DNA of 64,000 bases from JAFALK01 sp042701975 (GCA_042701975.1 CP170561.1:2108001-2172000); one strand, 5' to 3'; shown: positions 27,582-36,182, counted from the stretch's first letter. Translations and numbers: made by a program. Notes: generated from the letters alone by a model not told the origin.

Positions 27582-28311
27582 GGCGCTTGAGCCAATTCAA
27601 GCCTTCGGTGGTGCCATCGCGCGGCTTGTATTCGCACCCGACCCAACCGTCAAAGCCGAGTTCATCGAGAAGGACGAGTTGATCGAACTGCTCGGGCTCG
27701 TGCCGGTCGGGCAGGCCAGCGATCTGCACGTGCGTGATGCGATCAATGGCGTTGCGCAGGGCGACGGCGATGTCCGCCTCTGTGTGACCGGCGTGATAGA
27801 GGTCGAACTGCAGGCCGAGGTTTGCGGCGCCGACGCTTTCGATCAGGTTCAGCGCCTGGGCCGTGTCGCGCAGGAAGTAGCCGGGCACGTCGTGCGCATT
27901 CAGCGGCTCGACGCTCAGCGCGATGCCGGTCTTGGCGGCCTCGCGCAGATTGGCGATCCAGAGCTCGCTGCTTGATTCGTCGGCCAGGCCCGACATCACA
28001 TGGACGCGGGCGCAGTTGATGGCTTTCGCATAGGCAACAGCCTCGTCCATGCTCGCGCGGAAGTCCGCCTCGCGGCCAGAGAGCGCCGCCAGCCCGCGTT
28101 CGCCTCTCGCCCAGTCGCCGGGCGGTGCATTGATCAAGGCGCAGATCAGATCATGCTCACGCAACAAGGCCGCCACGCGGGCGGCCTTGTGCTCGTAAGG
28201 GAAGAGGATCTCGATGGCCTTGAAGCCATCGCGCGCCGCCGCGGCAAACCGATCTTCAAAGGCCAGCTCCTGATAGAGCCAGCTGAGGTTTGCCGCGAAA
28301 TCGAACCTCAA
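27568..28311 (-). CDS. hydroxypyruvate isomerase-like TIM-barrel protein
   Basis: A 247-residue protein of the Hyi/xylose-isomerase-like TIM-barrel group. Signature pieces are FDFAANLSWLY at the N-terminus, GFKAIEILFPYEH, VEPLNAHDVPGYFL, LQFDLYHAGH and CEYKPRDGTTEGLNWL, which carry the metal-binding Glu/Asp/His residues. Family members convert hydroxypyruvate to tartronate semialdehyde or act on related ketose acids; no glyoxylate genes adjoin it, so the substrate is uncertain. There is no ATG in place: the likely start is TTG at 28309-28311, overlapping the gpmA stop as TTGA. Confidence 0.9.
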   Translation of the reverse strand: MRFDFAANLSWLYQELAFEDRFAAAARDGFKAIEILFPYEHKAARVAALLREHDLICALINAPPGDWARGERGLAALSGREADFRASMDEAVAYAKAINCARVHVMSGLADESSSELWIANLREAAKTGIALSVEPLNAHDVPGYFLRDTAQALNLIESVGAANLGLQFDLYHAGHTEADIAVALRNAIDRITHVQIAGLPDRHEPEQFDQLVLLDELGFDGWVGCEYKPRDGTTEGLNWLKRLRAR

Positions 28312-29051
28312 GCCTTGCCTTGATTGGCCACGGCTGCGGCAGCCTTGGCCGCCGCTTCTGCGTCGCCCAGGTAGTAGCTGCGAATCGGCTTGAGGTTCTC
28401 GTCCAGCTCGTAGACGAGCGGGATGCCGTTCGGGATGTTGACGCCGACGATGGCGTCGTCCGCGATGTTGTCCAGGTACTTGACCAGGGCGCGGATGCTG
28501 TTGCCGTGGGCGGCGATCATCACCCGGCGGCCGTGCTTGATGGCAGGCGCGACGACCTCGTTCCAGAACGGCAGCACGCGGGCGACCGTGTCCTTCAGGC
28601 ATTCGGTCAGCGGCACGTCCTCGGGGTTGAGCTTGCCGTAACGCACGTCGCTGCGTTCGCTGCGCGGGTCGGTGGCTTGCAGGGCCGGCGGCGGCGTGTC
28701 GTAGCTGCGGCGCCAGATCAGCACCTGTTCGTCGCCGTACTGCTTGGCCATGTCGGCCTTGTTCAGGCCCTGCAAGGCGCCGTAGTGGCGCTCGTTCAGG
28801 CGCCAGTTGTGGATGACGGGCAACCAGGTGCGGTCCATCTCGTTCAGCGCATGCCACAGGGTCCAGACGGCGCGCTTGAGCACTGAGGTGTAGGCGAGGT
28901 CGAAATCGAGGCCCGCTTCCTTCAGCAGACGGCCGGCCTGCTTGGCCTGTTCGACACCGGTGGGCGTCAGATCGACGTCGGTCCAGCCGGTGAAGCGGTT
29001 TTCAAGATTCCAGGTGGATTCGCCGTGGCGGATGAGAACAAGTTTGTACAT
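28308..29051 (-). CDS. gpmA: 2,3-bisphosphoglycerate-dependent phosphoglycerate mutase
   Basis: Interconverts 3- and 2-phosphoglycerate in glycolysis and gluconeogenesis. The 247-residue protein begins MYKLVLIRHGESTWNLENRF, with the phosphohistidine in RHGES, the FTGWTDVDLT segment, and the second histidine in IAAHGNSIRALVKYL. Length and sequence are typical of GpmA. It is followed by the hydroxypyruvate-isomerase-like gene with a 4-base overlap and is divergent from the rhodanese gene. Confidence 0.97.
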   Translation of the reverse strand: MYKLVLIRHGESTWNLENRFTGWTDVDLTPTGVEQAKQAGRLLKEAGLDFDLAYTSVLKRAVWTLWHALNEMDRTWLPVIHNWRLNERHYGALQGLNKADMAKQYGDEQVLIWRRSYDTPPPALQATDPRSERSDVRYGKLNPEDVPLTECLKDTVARVLPFWNEVVAPAIKHGRRVMIAAHGNSIRALVKYLDNIADDAIVGVNIPNGIPLVYELDENLKPIRSYYLGDAEAAAKAAAAVANQGKA

Positions 29052-29139
29052 GACGCAAGCGGTTGAAGGAGGGCAAAAACGGGCGAAATCATTCTAGGTT
29101 TTAAAATCCGCCGCTTTGCCACCTGCCGGGACGCCCGCC

Positions 29140-29562
29140 TTGAAATTCTTCATCGACAACTGGTACCTCATTCTGGCCGCCCTGGTCTCCGGCGGCTTGC
29201 TGCTGTGGCCTACGCTGCGCCGCGGCGGCGCTGCCCTGTCGCCGGCCCAGGCCGTGCACCTGATCAACCGCGAGAAGGCCGTGCTGATCGACGTGCGCGA
29301 CCCCGAGGACTACGCCAAGGGCCACGCTGCCGGCTCGCGCAACCTGCCGCTTGCCACACTCGAAGGCGAGAAGTCGCTGCCCAAGAACAAGACCCTGCCT
29401 ATTGTGCTGATCTGCGGCAGCGGCGCACGCGCACAGCGCGCAGCTGGCATCCTTGCAAAACTGGGCCATGAGAAGGCCCAGGCCCTGGCCGGTGGGTTTC
29501 CGGCATGGCGTGATGCCAATCTGCCTGTCGAGAAGACCGAAAGAACCGAGAAGAGCGCCTGA
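29140..29562 (+). CDS. membrane-anchored rhodanese-like protein
   Basis: A 140-residue sulfurtransferase-like protein with an N-terminal membrane helix (about residues 7-22) and one rhodanese domain: VLIDVRDPEDYAKGHAAGSRNLPL and the active loop LICGSGARAQRAA, whose cysteine accepts sulfur. TTG at 29140 gives MKFFIDNWYLI, the expected N-terminus; a TTG at 29116 is an alternative. Forty bases downstream lies grxC, then secB and gpsA, an order common in beta- and gammaproteobacteria, so it may supply sulfane sulfur near the membrane. Confidence 0.9.
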   Translation: MKFFIDNWYLILAALVSGGLLLWPTLRRGGAALSPAQAVHLINREKAVLIDVRDPEDYAKGHAAGSRNLPLATLEGEKSLPKNKTLPIVLICGSGARAQRAAGILAKLGHEKAQALAGGFPAWRDANLPVEKTERTEKSA

Positions 29563-29598
29563 GCGTTCTTGGTGAGAGAGAAGAAGAGAACCGCCGCC

Positions 29599-29859
29599 AT
29601 GCAAGTCGTGAAGATGTACACAACCCAGGTCTGCCCGTTCTGCATCCGGGCCAAGATGCTGCTGAAGAACCGCGGCGTGCAGGCCATCGAGGAAGTGCGC
29701 GTGGACCTGGACCCGACCCAGCGCGACGCCATGATCGAGCTGACCGGCCGGCGTACCGTGCCTCAGATCTTCATTGGGGACACCCATGTGGGGGGCTGCG
29801 ACGAGCTCATGGCCCTGGATCACCGAGGTGAACTGCTGCCCCTGCTGGCAGCCGCCTGA
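29599..29859 (+). CDS. grxC: glutaredoxin 3
   Basis: Small 86-residue dithiol glutaredoxin that reduces disulfides and mixed glutathione disulfides in the cytoplasm. The active site CPFC follows KMYTTQV near the N-terminus; the TVPQIFIGDTHVGGCDEL block provides the cis-proline and glutathione-binding residues. ATG at 29599, with AGAAGAGAA upstream as a purine-rich binding site. It is flanked by the rhodanese gene and secB, all on the plus strand. Confidence 0.96.
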   Translation: MQVVKMYTTQVCPFCIRAKMLLKNRGVQAIEEVRVDLDPTQRDAMIELTGRRTVPQIFIGDTHVGGCDELMALDHRGELLPLLAAA

Positions 29860-29871
29860 AAAACAAGGGCG

Positions 29872-29893
29872 GGCAGACCCGGACGGGTCTGCC
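29872..29893 (+). repeat. 10-bp hairpin after grxC
   Basis: GGCAGACCCG (29872-29881) and CGGGTCTGCC (29884-29893) are exact inverted copies with a 2-base centre, starting 12 bases past the grxC stop. No T-run follows, so it may be a processing or stabilising stem rather than a terminator. Confidence 0.6.
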
Positions 29894-29921
29894 GTGGGCC
29901 CTGATCCATAATCTGAGCACC

Positions 29922-29951
29922 GCCCGTCGAGAAGACGGGCTTCCCTTTTTT
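29922..29951 (+). terminator. terminator-like hairpin just before secB
   Basis: GCCCGTC (29922-29928) and GACGGGC (29934-29940) pair around GAGAA, followed by TTCCCTTTTTT. This is a good intrinsic terminator for grxC, but it ends only 13 bases before the secB ATG, so secB transcription would have to start inside it or read through it. CATAAT at 29907-29912 could be a -10 box whose transcript begins with this hairpin. Confidence 0.6.
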
Positions 29952-29964
29952 GGAAGCATCCCTC

Positions 29965-30432
29965 ATGGACCAAGACAACGCCGCCACCCCCGTGTTCCAG
30001 ATCCAGCGCATGTACCTGAAGGATCTGTCGCTGGAGCAGCCGAACGCGCCGCAGATCCTGATGGAGCAGAACCAGCCCCAGGTGGACATCAACCTGGCCC
30101 TGGCCGCTGAAGTCATTGCCGAAGGCGTCTTCGAGGTCACTGTCACCGGCACCGTCACCACCAAGGTCACCGACAAGACCCTGTTCCTGATCGAGGCCAA
30201 GCAAGCCGGCATCTTCGAGATCCGCAACGTGCCGCAAGAGCAGCTCGACGGCATCCTGGGCATCGTCTGCCCGCAGATGATCTACCCCTACCTGCGCAAC
30301 ATCATCTCTGACGTCTGCACCCGCGCTGGCTTCCCGCCCGTGTTGCTGACGGAAGTGAACTTCCAGTCGATGTTCGAGCAGCGTCAGGCCCAAATGGCTG
30401 CCGCCGGCGAAGCCAGCCCGGCCATCAACTGA
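29965..30432 (+). CDS. secB: protein-export chaperone SecB
   Basis: Cytoplasmic tetrameric chaperone that holds preproteins unfolded and hands them to SecA. The 155-residue product has the core FQIQRMYLKDLSLEQPNAP, EQAGIF-type strand QAGIFEIRNVP, and the PQMIYPYLRNIISDVCTRAGFPPVLL block, all standard SecB. ATG at 29965, with GGAAG 10 bases upstream; the frame also opens at a TTG five codons earlier. gpsA follows 16 bases downstream. Confidence 0.97.
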   Translation: MDQDNAATPVFQIQRMYLKDLSLEQPNAPQILMEQNQPQVDINLALAAEVIAEGVFEVTVTGTVTTKVTDKTLFLIEAKQAGIFEIRNVPQEQLDGILGIVCPQMIYPYLRNIISDVCTRAGFPPVLLTEVNFQSMFEQRQAQMAAAGEASPAIN

Positions 30433-30448
30433 TCGCTGGCCGACTGAT

Positions 30449-31435
30449 TTGAAAATCAGCGTTCTCGGGGCCGGTGCCTGGGGCACGGCCCTGGCCATCC
30501 AGGCCGCAGGCAGCGGCCATGAGGTGATGCTGTGGGCGCGCGATGGCGCGGCCGCGGCCGAGATGCGCTTCGCGCGTCGCAACACCCGCTACCTGCCCGA
30601 GAGCGAACTGCCGGAAAGCCTCGTCATCACCGACGAGCTACCGGCCGCCGTCGCCCATGCGGGCATGGACGGCCTCATCGTCATCGGCACGCCCATGGCG
30701 GCACTGCGCTCCATGCTGGCGCCCTTGCCCGACGGCGCGCGCGTGCTGTGGCTGTGCAAGGGCTTCGAAGCCGGCACCGGCCTGCTGGGCCACGAGATCG
30801 CCCGCGAAGTGCAGCCGCGCCTGCGCGCCGGCGTGCTCTCGGGCCCGAGCTTTGCGCAGGAAGTGGCGGCGGGGCAGCCCACGGCGCTCGTCGCTGCCAG
30901 CGCGGACGCCGATCTGGCGCAAGCCGCGGTCGATGCCTTCCACCGAGAACGTCTGCGTGTCTACACCTCCACCGACCCGGTCGGCGTGGAAGTGGGCGGC
31001 GCCGTCAAGAACGTGATGGCCATCGCCACTGGCGTGGCCGACGGCATGAACGCCGGCCTCAATGCCCGCGCCGCGCTCATCACGCGCGGCCTGGCCGAGA
31101 TGCTCCGTCTGGGTGTGGCCTTAGGCGCCAAGGCGGAGACCTTCATGGGTCTCTCCGGCATGGGCGATCTGGTGCTCACCGCCACGGGTGATCTCTCGCG
31201 CAACCGCCGCGTCGGCCTGATGCTGGCGGAAGGCAAGCCGCTGCCGCAGATCCTGCAGGAGCTGGGTCATGTGGCCGAAGGCGTGTACAGCGCGCCCACT
31301 GTGCTGGCACGCGCCCGTGCAGTCGGGGCTGAAGTGCCGATCACGGAAGCCGTCTGCGCCTTGCTGGATGGCCGTCTCACGCCCGCTGCCGCCATCGATC
31401 TGCTGATGGGTCGGCAGGCTCGCTCCGAGCACTGA
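30449..31435 (+). CDS. gpsA: NAD(P)-dependent glycerol-3-phosphate dehydrogenase
   Basis: Reduces dihydroxyacetone phosphate to sn-glycerol 3-phosphate for phospholipid synthesis. The 328-residue protein has the Rossmann motif LGAGAWGTALA at the N-terminus, the GPSFAQEVA segment, the catalytic-lysine block GGAVKNVMAIATGVADGM and the GLSGMGDLVLTATGDLSRNRRVG loop. The start is TTG at 30449-30451, the only one that places the Rossmann strand at the N-terminus. It follows secB as in many proteobacteria and ends flush against the convergent trmL stop. Confidence 0.96.
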   Translation: MKISVLGAGAWGTALAIQAAGSGHEVMLWARDGAAAAEMRFARRNTRYLPESELPESLVITDELPAAVAHAGMDGLIVIGTPMAALRSMLAPLPDGARVLWLCKGFEAGTGLLGHEIAREVQPRLRAGVLSGPSFAQEVAAGQPTALVAASADADLAQAAVDAFHRERLRVYTSTDPVGVEVGGAVKNVMAIATGVADGMNAGLNARAALITRGLAEMLRLGVALGAKAETFMGLSGMGDLVLTATGDLSRNRRVGLMLAEGKPLPQILQELGHVAEGVYSAPTVLARARAVGAEVPITEAVCALLDGRLTPAAAIDLLMGRQARSEH

Positions 31436-31906
31436 CTAAGCGCCTTCGGCGTAGCCGTTCTGCCGCCAGGCATCGAAGACGGTCACTGCAACAGCATTCG
31501 AGAGATTCAGGCTGCGCTGCCCGGCGCGCATGGGCAGTCGCACGCGCTGGCTTTCCGGAAAACTGTCGCGCAGCGCGGGCGGCAGGCCGGCGGTCTCGGA
31601 GCCGAAGACCAGCCAGTCGCCCGGCTGCCAGCGCTGCTCAGCCAGCAGATGGCTGCCGCGCGTGGTGAAGGCGAACATCCGGTCGCGGGCCGGCGCCGCT
31701 TCGCGCAGAAAGGTTTCCCAGTCGGCATAGCGCTGGGTTTGAGCGTACTCGTGATAGTCGAGCCCGGCGCGTTGGAGCAGCTTGTCTTCCATGGAGAAGC
31801 CCAGCGGCTCGATCAGGTGCAGGTTGCAGCCCGTGTTGGCGGCCAGGCGGATCACATTGCCCGTGTTGGGCGGGATTTCCGGGTGGACGAGGACGATGTG
31901 GAACAT
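31436..31906 (-). CDS. trmL: tRNA (cytidine(34)-2'-O)-methyltransferase
   Basis: SPOUT-family enzyme that 2'-O-methylates the wobble nucleotide of certain leucine tRNAs using S-adenosylmethionine. The 156-residue protein shows VHPEIPPNTGNVIRLAANT near the N-terminus, LVFGSETAGLPP and the C-terminal knot segment RSLNLSNAVAVTVFDAWRQ. Size and motifs match TrmL (YibK). It converges on gpsA with no intervening bases and diverges from the BioC-like gene. Confidence 0.95.
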   Translation of the reverse strand: MFHIVLVHPEIPPNTGNVIRLAANTGCNLHLIEPLGFSMEDKLLQRAGLDYHEYAQTQRYADWETFLREAAPARDRMFAFTTRGSHLLAEQRWQPGDWLVFGSETAGLPPALRDSFPESQRVRLPMRAGQRSLNLSNAVAVTVFDAWRQNGYAEGA

Positions 31907-32066
31907 TGGGCGATTGTCTCTCGGCGCATTTGGCGCTCATTCCGCGCTCATTCCGGTGTGCGAGCCATCACCCACGCCTGCACGCTCGGCGCTGCCACGC
32001 ATGGCAGACAACGCATTGGCCCGACAACAGCCCAGTCTTCATCGGATCAATATACTGCCCGCTCTC

Positions 32067-32954
32067 ATGTCGTCCCGTCCCCAATCCATTGATCCCCAGG
32101 CCGCTCTGCACCAGGCGCGCCGGCTTTCTCGCAACGCACAGGCTCCCTGGCTGCACGGTGAGGTGGCGGATCGCATGATCGAGCGGCTGGCCGTCATCAA
32201 GGTCCAGCCTGAGCGGGTGCTGCAGTGGTCAGCCTTCCTGGGCGACAGCCACCAGCGCCTGGTCGAAACGTACCCGCGCGCCGCTCAAGTCTGCGTGGAA
32301 GCCGTGCCCGAGCTGGCCGAACGCAGCCGCGAGCAGCATGCGCGTGGCTGGCTGGCCAAGCTGGCCGGCAAGGCGGCCGTGGAGGTGCTGGAGCCTGCGG
32401 CCCTGGCACCGCAATCCGCCCAGCTCGTCTGGTCCAACCTGGAGCTGCACGCCCATGCCGACCTGCCGGCGCTGATCGATCGCTGGCACAAGGCGCTGGC
32501 GGTCGAGGGCTTCGTGATGTTCAGCTGCTTCGGTCCGGACAGCTTCGGCGAGTTGCGCGAGCTGCACGCCAGGGAAGGCTTCGGCCTGGCCGGCCCCGAG
32601 TGGTGGGACATGCACGACGTGGGTGACCTGCTCGTGCAGGCCGGTTTTGCCGATCCGGTGATGGACCAGGAGCGCATCACGCTGACCTGGGGCGACGCTG
32701 AGAGCTTGCTGCGCGATCTGCGCGCGCTCGGCGGCAATCTGGCCCCGGCACGGTTTGCGGGCCTGCGCACGGGCGCCTGGCGCCAGCGCTACCTGCAGGC
32801 GCTCGAATCCTTGCGCGGCGCCGACGGCCGGATCGCGCTCTCCTTGGAGCTGGTCCAGGGCCACGCCTTCAAGCCGCAGCCCAAGCTTCGCGTCGCAGAG
32901 CGCACGGAGGTTTCGCTGGACCGGATGCGCGAGATGCTGACCAAGAAGCCTTGA
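32067..32954 (+). CDS. BioC-like methyltransferase-fold protein with degenerate SAM motif
   Basis: A 295-residue protein with the layout of malonyl-ACP O-methyltransferase BioC: a helical N-terminus, then what should be the SAM-binding motif I, strand and acidic end (VLQWSAFLGDSHQRLV ... VCVEAVPE), then LVWSNLELHAHADLPALI (motif IV region) and ALAVEGFVMFSCFGPDSFGEL. In active enzymes motif I is a glycine-rich G-x-G-x-G; here it reads WSAFLGDS, so cofactor binding is doubtful. No other biotin genes are near. TATACT lies 10 bases before the ATG with no ribosome-binding site. Confidence 0.75.
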   Translation: MSSRPQSIDPQAALHQARRLSRNAQAPWLHGEVADRMIERLAVIKVQPERVLQWSAFLGDSHQRLVETYPRAAQVCVEAVPELAERSREQHARGWLAKLAGKAAVEVLEPAALAPQSAQLVWSNLELHAHADLPALIDRWHKALAVEGFVMFSCFGPDSFGELRELHAREGFGLAGPEWWDMHDVGDLLVQAGFADPVMDQERITLTWGDAESLLRDLRALGGNLAPARFAGLRTGAWRQRYLQALESLRGADGRIALSLELVQGHAFKPQPKLRVAERTEVSLDRMREMLTKKP

Positions 32955-33216
32955 GGCCTTGGGTACCCCGAAGCCCTGATGCTTTTTGCCCCCAAGCGAT
33001 GCGAGGGGAAACACTGGGGGCGGATGCCCCGGAGGGCTGTGGGGGCTAAGGCTAAAATCCGCCGCCGATTGGCCTTTTGGCTGCCCATTTTCCTGGGCGG
33101 ACGAACCGGGTTGGAGCGCCGGGCGCCAACGGCAGACATGCGAAGGATTTCCCCGCTGGTGGATCGAAGTTCGCGGGGTGGTCCTCTCGGTTGAATATGA
33201 ACGAGAAGTGACAACC
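32955..33216. other. 262-bp intergenic region, cox promoter region
   Basis: No gene seen. TAAAAT at 33052-33057 could be the -10 of the cytochrome oxidase operon, leaving a leader of about 150 bases. G- and C-runs at 32986-33048 allow several weak stems but no clear terminator. Confidence 0.4.
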
Positions 33217-34407
33217 ATGACGATTGAAAACGCAGCAGTGCAACGCGGCTGGACCCGTCTCAAGAGCTGGTCTTTCGCGGCAGCGCTGGCCTTCTCTACG
33301 CAGGTGGCCTTGGCAGCCAATCCTGTCGGTGACCTGCCGGGCGGCCCGGCGGTCAACGGGATCAATCTGCAGCCGCCGGTCACGAAGATCGCGCACGAGC
33401 AGATGTGGTTGCACAACTTCATGATGATCATCTGCTTGGTGATCTTCATCGCCGTCTTCGGCGTGATGTTCTATTCCATCTTCAAGCACCGCAAGAGCAA
33501 AGGCGCGGTGCCGGCCAGCTTCCATGAGAGCGTGGTCGTGGAAATCGCCTGGACGATCGTCCCCTTCATCATCGTCATCATCATGGCCCTGCCGGCGACC
33601 AAGGTCGTGGTGGCCATGAAGGACACGACCAACCCCGATCTGACCGTCAAGGTCACCGGCTACCAGTGGAAGTGGGGCTACGACTACATGATCGGTGAGG
33701 GCGAGGGCATCAGCCTGCTGTCCACGCTGGACGTCAAGCAACGCCAAGCCTCCGACGAGGGCAAGCCCACGGGCGACGACTACCTGCTCAAGACCGACAA
33801 CCCGCTGGTGGTGCCGGTGGGCAAGAAGATTCGCATCATCACGACCGCGGCCGACGTCATCCACTCCTGGGGCGTGCCGGCCTTCGGCGTCAAGCAAGAT
33901 GCGGTGCCCGGCTTCACGCGGGACACCTGGTTCAAGGCCGAGCAGACCGGCATGTACTACGGCCAGTGCGTGGAGCTGTGCGGCAAGGAACACGCCTACA
34001 TGCCGATCAACGTGAAGGTCGTGACGGCAGAGGAATACACCGCCTGGGTGACCGAGCAGAAGAAGCTTGCGGCCGCCAAGGCCGACGATCCGAACAAGGT
34101 CTGGGAATCCGGCCCGCTGATCGCGCGCGGCGAGAAGGTCTATGCCAACAACTGCGCCGTCTGCCACAAGCCCGACGGCAAGGGGGCCGGCCCGATCAAG
34201 CCGCTGGACGGTTCGCCCGTGGTGCTGGACGCCGACAAGACCAAGCAGATCCACACCGTGCTGACCGGCACCGCCAACGGCATGCCTTCCTGGAAGGCCC
34301 TGAGCGACACCGACCTGGCCGCCGTCATCACGTATACCAAGAACAACTGGTCGAACAAGACCGGTCAGATCGTCCAGCCTGCTGAAGTGCTTGCCGCGCG
34401 CAAGTGA
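33217..34407 (+). CDS. coxB: cytochrome c oxidase subunit II with C-terminal cytochrome c domain
   Basis: Accepts electrons from cytochrome c at its CuA centre and passes them to subunit I. The 396-residue precursor has a signal peptide (1-34), two membrane helices (about 68-92 and 108-130), and a periplasmic cupredoxin domain with the CuA ligands in VIHSWGVP and YYGQCVELCGKEHAYM. A class I cytochrome c domain follows, with haem motif CAVCH (C313, C316, H317) and axial Met in NGMPSW, so this is a caa3-type subunit II. ATG at 33217 gives the signal peptide directly. First gene of the cox operon. Confidence 0.96.
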   Translation: MTIENAAVQRGWTRLKSWSFAAALAFSTQVALAANPVGDLPGGPAVNGINLQPPVTKIAHEQMWLHNFMMIICLVIFIAVFGVMFYSIFKHRKSKGAVPASFHESVVVEIAWTIVPFIIVIIMALPATKVVVAMKDTTNPDLTVKVTGYQWKWGYDYMIGEGEGISLLSTLDVKQRQASDEGKPTGDDYLLKTDNPLVVPVGKKIRIITTAADVIHSWGVPAFGVKQDAVPGFTRDTWFKAEQTGMYYGQCVELCGKEHAYMPINVKVVTAEEYTAWVTEQKKLAAAKADDPNKVWESGPLIARGEKVYANNCAVCHKPDGKGAGPIKPLDGSPVVLDADKTKQIHTVLTGTANGMPSWKALSDTDLAAVITYTKNNWSNKTGQIVQPAEVLAARK

Positions 34408-34437
34408 TCCCCAGCGCACACTGAAGGAAGAGACAAG

Positions 34438-36066
34438 ATGAGTGCAGTGCTTGACCACCACGGTCACGATCACCACGCGGACGATCATCACGACCACCAC
34501 GCCCCGACCGGCTGGCGCCGCTGGGTCTTCGCCACCAATCACAAGGACATCGGTACGCTGTACCTGCTGTTCTCGTTCGCCATGCTGATGGTGGGCGGCA
34601 TCCTGGCGCTGTGCATCCGCGCCGAGCTGTTCCATCCGGGCCTGCAGTACTTCAACCCGGAGATGTTCAACCAGTTCACCACCATGCACGGCCTGATCAT
34701 GGTGTTCGGCGCCATCATGCCGGCCTTCGTGGGCTTCGCGAACTGGATGGTGCCGCTGCAGGTCGGCGCGTCCGACATGGCCTTCGCGCGGATGAACAAC
34801 TTCAGCTTCTGGCTGCTGATCCCCGCGGCGCTGATGCTCGTTGGCTCGTTCTTCATGCCTGGTGGCGCACCGGCTGCTGGCTGGACGCTCTACGCGCCGC
34901 TGACGCTGCAGATGGGGCCGTCCATGGACGCCGGCATCTTCGCCATGCACATCATGGGCGCGAGTTCCATCATGGGCTCGATCAACATCATCGTCACCAT
35001 CCTGAACATGCGCGCTCCGGGCATGACGCTGATGAAGATGCCGATGTTCTGCTGGACCTGGCTGATCACCGCCTACTTGCTGATCGCCGTGATGCCCGTG
35101 CTGGCCGGCGCCATCACGATGACGCTGACGGACCGCCACTTCGGCACCAGCTTCTTCACCGCCCAAGGCGGTGGCGACCCGGTGATGTACCAGCACATCT
35201 TCTGGTTCTTCGGCCACCCCGAGGTCTACATCATGATCTTGCCGGCCTTCGGCATCGTCAGCCAGATCGTGCCGGCTTTCGCCCGCAAGCGCCTGTTCGG
35301 CTACGCCTCGATGGTGTACGCCACGGCCTCCATCGCCATCCTCTCGTTCATCGTGTGGGCCCACCACATGTTCGCCACCGGCATGCCGGTGACGGGCCAG
35401 CTGTTCTTCATGTACGCCACCATGCTGATCGCCGTGCCCACGGGCGTGAAGATCTTCAACTGGCTGGCGACGATGTGGCGCGGCTCGATGACGTTTGAAA
35501 CCCCGATGCTCTTTGCGGTCGGCTTCATCTTCGTGTTCACGATGGGCGGCTTCACCGGCCTGATCCTCGCGATGGCGCCGGTGGACATCCAGCTGCAAGA
35601 CACCTACTACGTCGTGGCCCACTTCCACTACGTGCTGGTGGCCGGCTCGCTCTACGCGCTCTTCGCCGGCTTCTACTACTGGAGCCCGAAGTGGACCGGC
35701 GTCATGTACAACGAGACGCGCGGCAAGATCCACTTCTGGTGGTCGCTGATCGCGTTCAACGTGACCTTCTTCCCGATGCACTTCCTGGGCCTGGCCGGCA
35801 TGCCGCGTCGCTATGCCGACTACCCGGCCCAGTTCACCGACTTCAACGCCCTGGCTTCGGTCGGCGCCTTCTTCTTCGGCTTCGCCCAGGTCTACTTCTT
35901 CCTGTTCATCGTGCTGCCGGTGATGCGCGGCAAGGGCAAGAAGGCCGAGCAACAGCCTTGGGAAGCCGCCGAAGGCCTGGAATGGGAAGTGCCTTCGCCG
36001 GCCCCGTTCCACACCTTTGAAGAGCCGCCCAAGCTCAACGCTGCGGCCACCAAGGTGATTGGCTGA
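34438..36066 (+). CDS. coxA: cytochrome c oxidase subunit I
   Basis: Catalytic subunit with haem a, haem a3 and CuB, reducing O2 to water and pumping protons. The 542-residue, 12-helix protein has a His-rich N-terminus, TMHGLIMVFGAIMPAF, the HPEVYIMILPAFGI segment with the cross-linked His-Tyr, VWAHHMFATGM with the CuB histidines, the K-channel region and the VVAHFHYVLVAGS haem ligand segment. It begins 30 bases after coxB. The stop overlaps the start of the 38-residue peptide gene. Confidence 0.98.
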   Translation: MSAVLDHHGHDHHADDHHDHHAPTGWRRWVFATNHKDIGTLYLLFSFAMLMVGGILALCIRAELFHPGLQYFNPEMFNQFTTMHGLIMVFGAIMPAFVGFANWMVPLQVGASDMAFARMNNFSFWLLIPAALMLVGSFFMPGGAPAAGWTLYAPLTLQMGPSMDAGIFAMHIMGASSIMGSINIIVTILNMRAPGMTLMKMPMFCWTWLITAYLLIAVMPVLAGAITMTLTDRHFGTSFFTAQGGGDPVMYQHIFWFFGHPEVYIMILPAFGIVSQIVPAFARKRLFGYASMVYATASIAILSFIVWAHHMFATGMPVTGQLFFMYATMLIAVPTGVKIFNWLATMWRGSMTFETPMLFAVGFIFVFTMGGFTGLILAMAPVDIQLQDTYYVVAHFHYVLVAGSLYALFAGFYYWSPKWTGVMYNETRGKIHFWWSLIAFNVTFFPMHFLGLAGMPRRYADYPAQFTDFNALASVGAFFFGFAQVYFFLFIVLPVMRGKGKKAEQQPWEAAEGLEWEVPSPAPFHTFEEPPKLNAAATKVIG

Positions 36067-36182
36067 TGGACAAGATGACCGAGCAGAAGAAGGCCAATCT
36101 GCGCCTGGCCCTGATCCTGGCCAGCGTGGTGGCGGTCTTCTTTGTCGGCTTCATGGCCAAGGCCGCCCTCTGGGGTTTCTGA
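36066..36182 (+). CDS. cytochrome oxidase small assembly-type peptide (38 aa)
   Basis: A 38-residue membrane peptide: charged N-terminus (MDKMTEQKKANLR), one transmembrane helix (about residues 12-36), ending AALWGF. The start overlaps the coxA stop as TGATG and the gene ends 11 bases before cox11. Burkholderiales cox operons commonly carry such a peptide here, annotated as a small assembly protein; its biochemical job is not established. Reading frame, overlap and a clean hydrophobic helix support it as real. Confidence 0.82.
   Translation: MDKMTEQKKANLRLALILASVVAVFFVGFMAKAALWGF

Noticed and set aside
33052..36012. 986-codon minus-strand open frame across coxB and coxA
   Set aside because: Antisense shadow of two unmistakable oxidase genes; His/Asp/Arg-rich with no domain, typical of high-G+C third-position bias.
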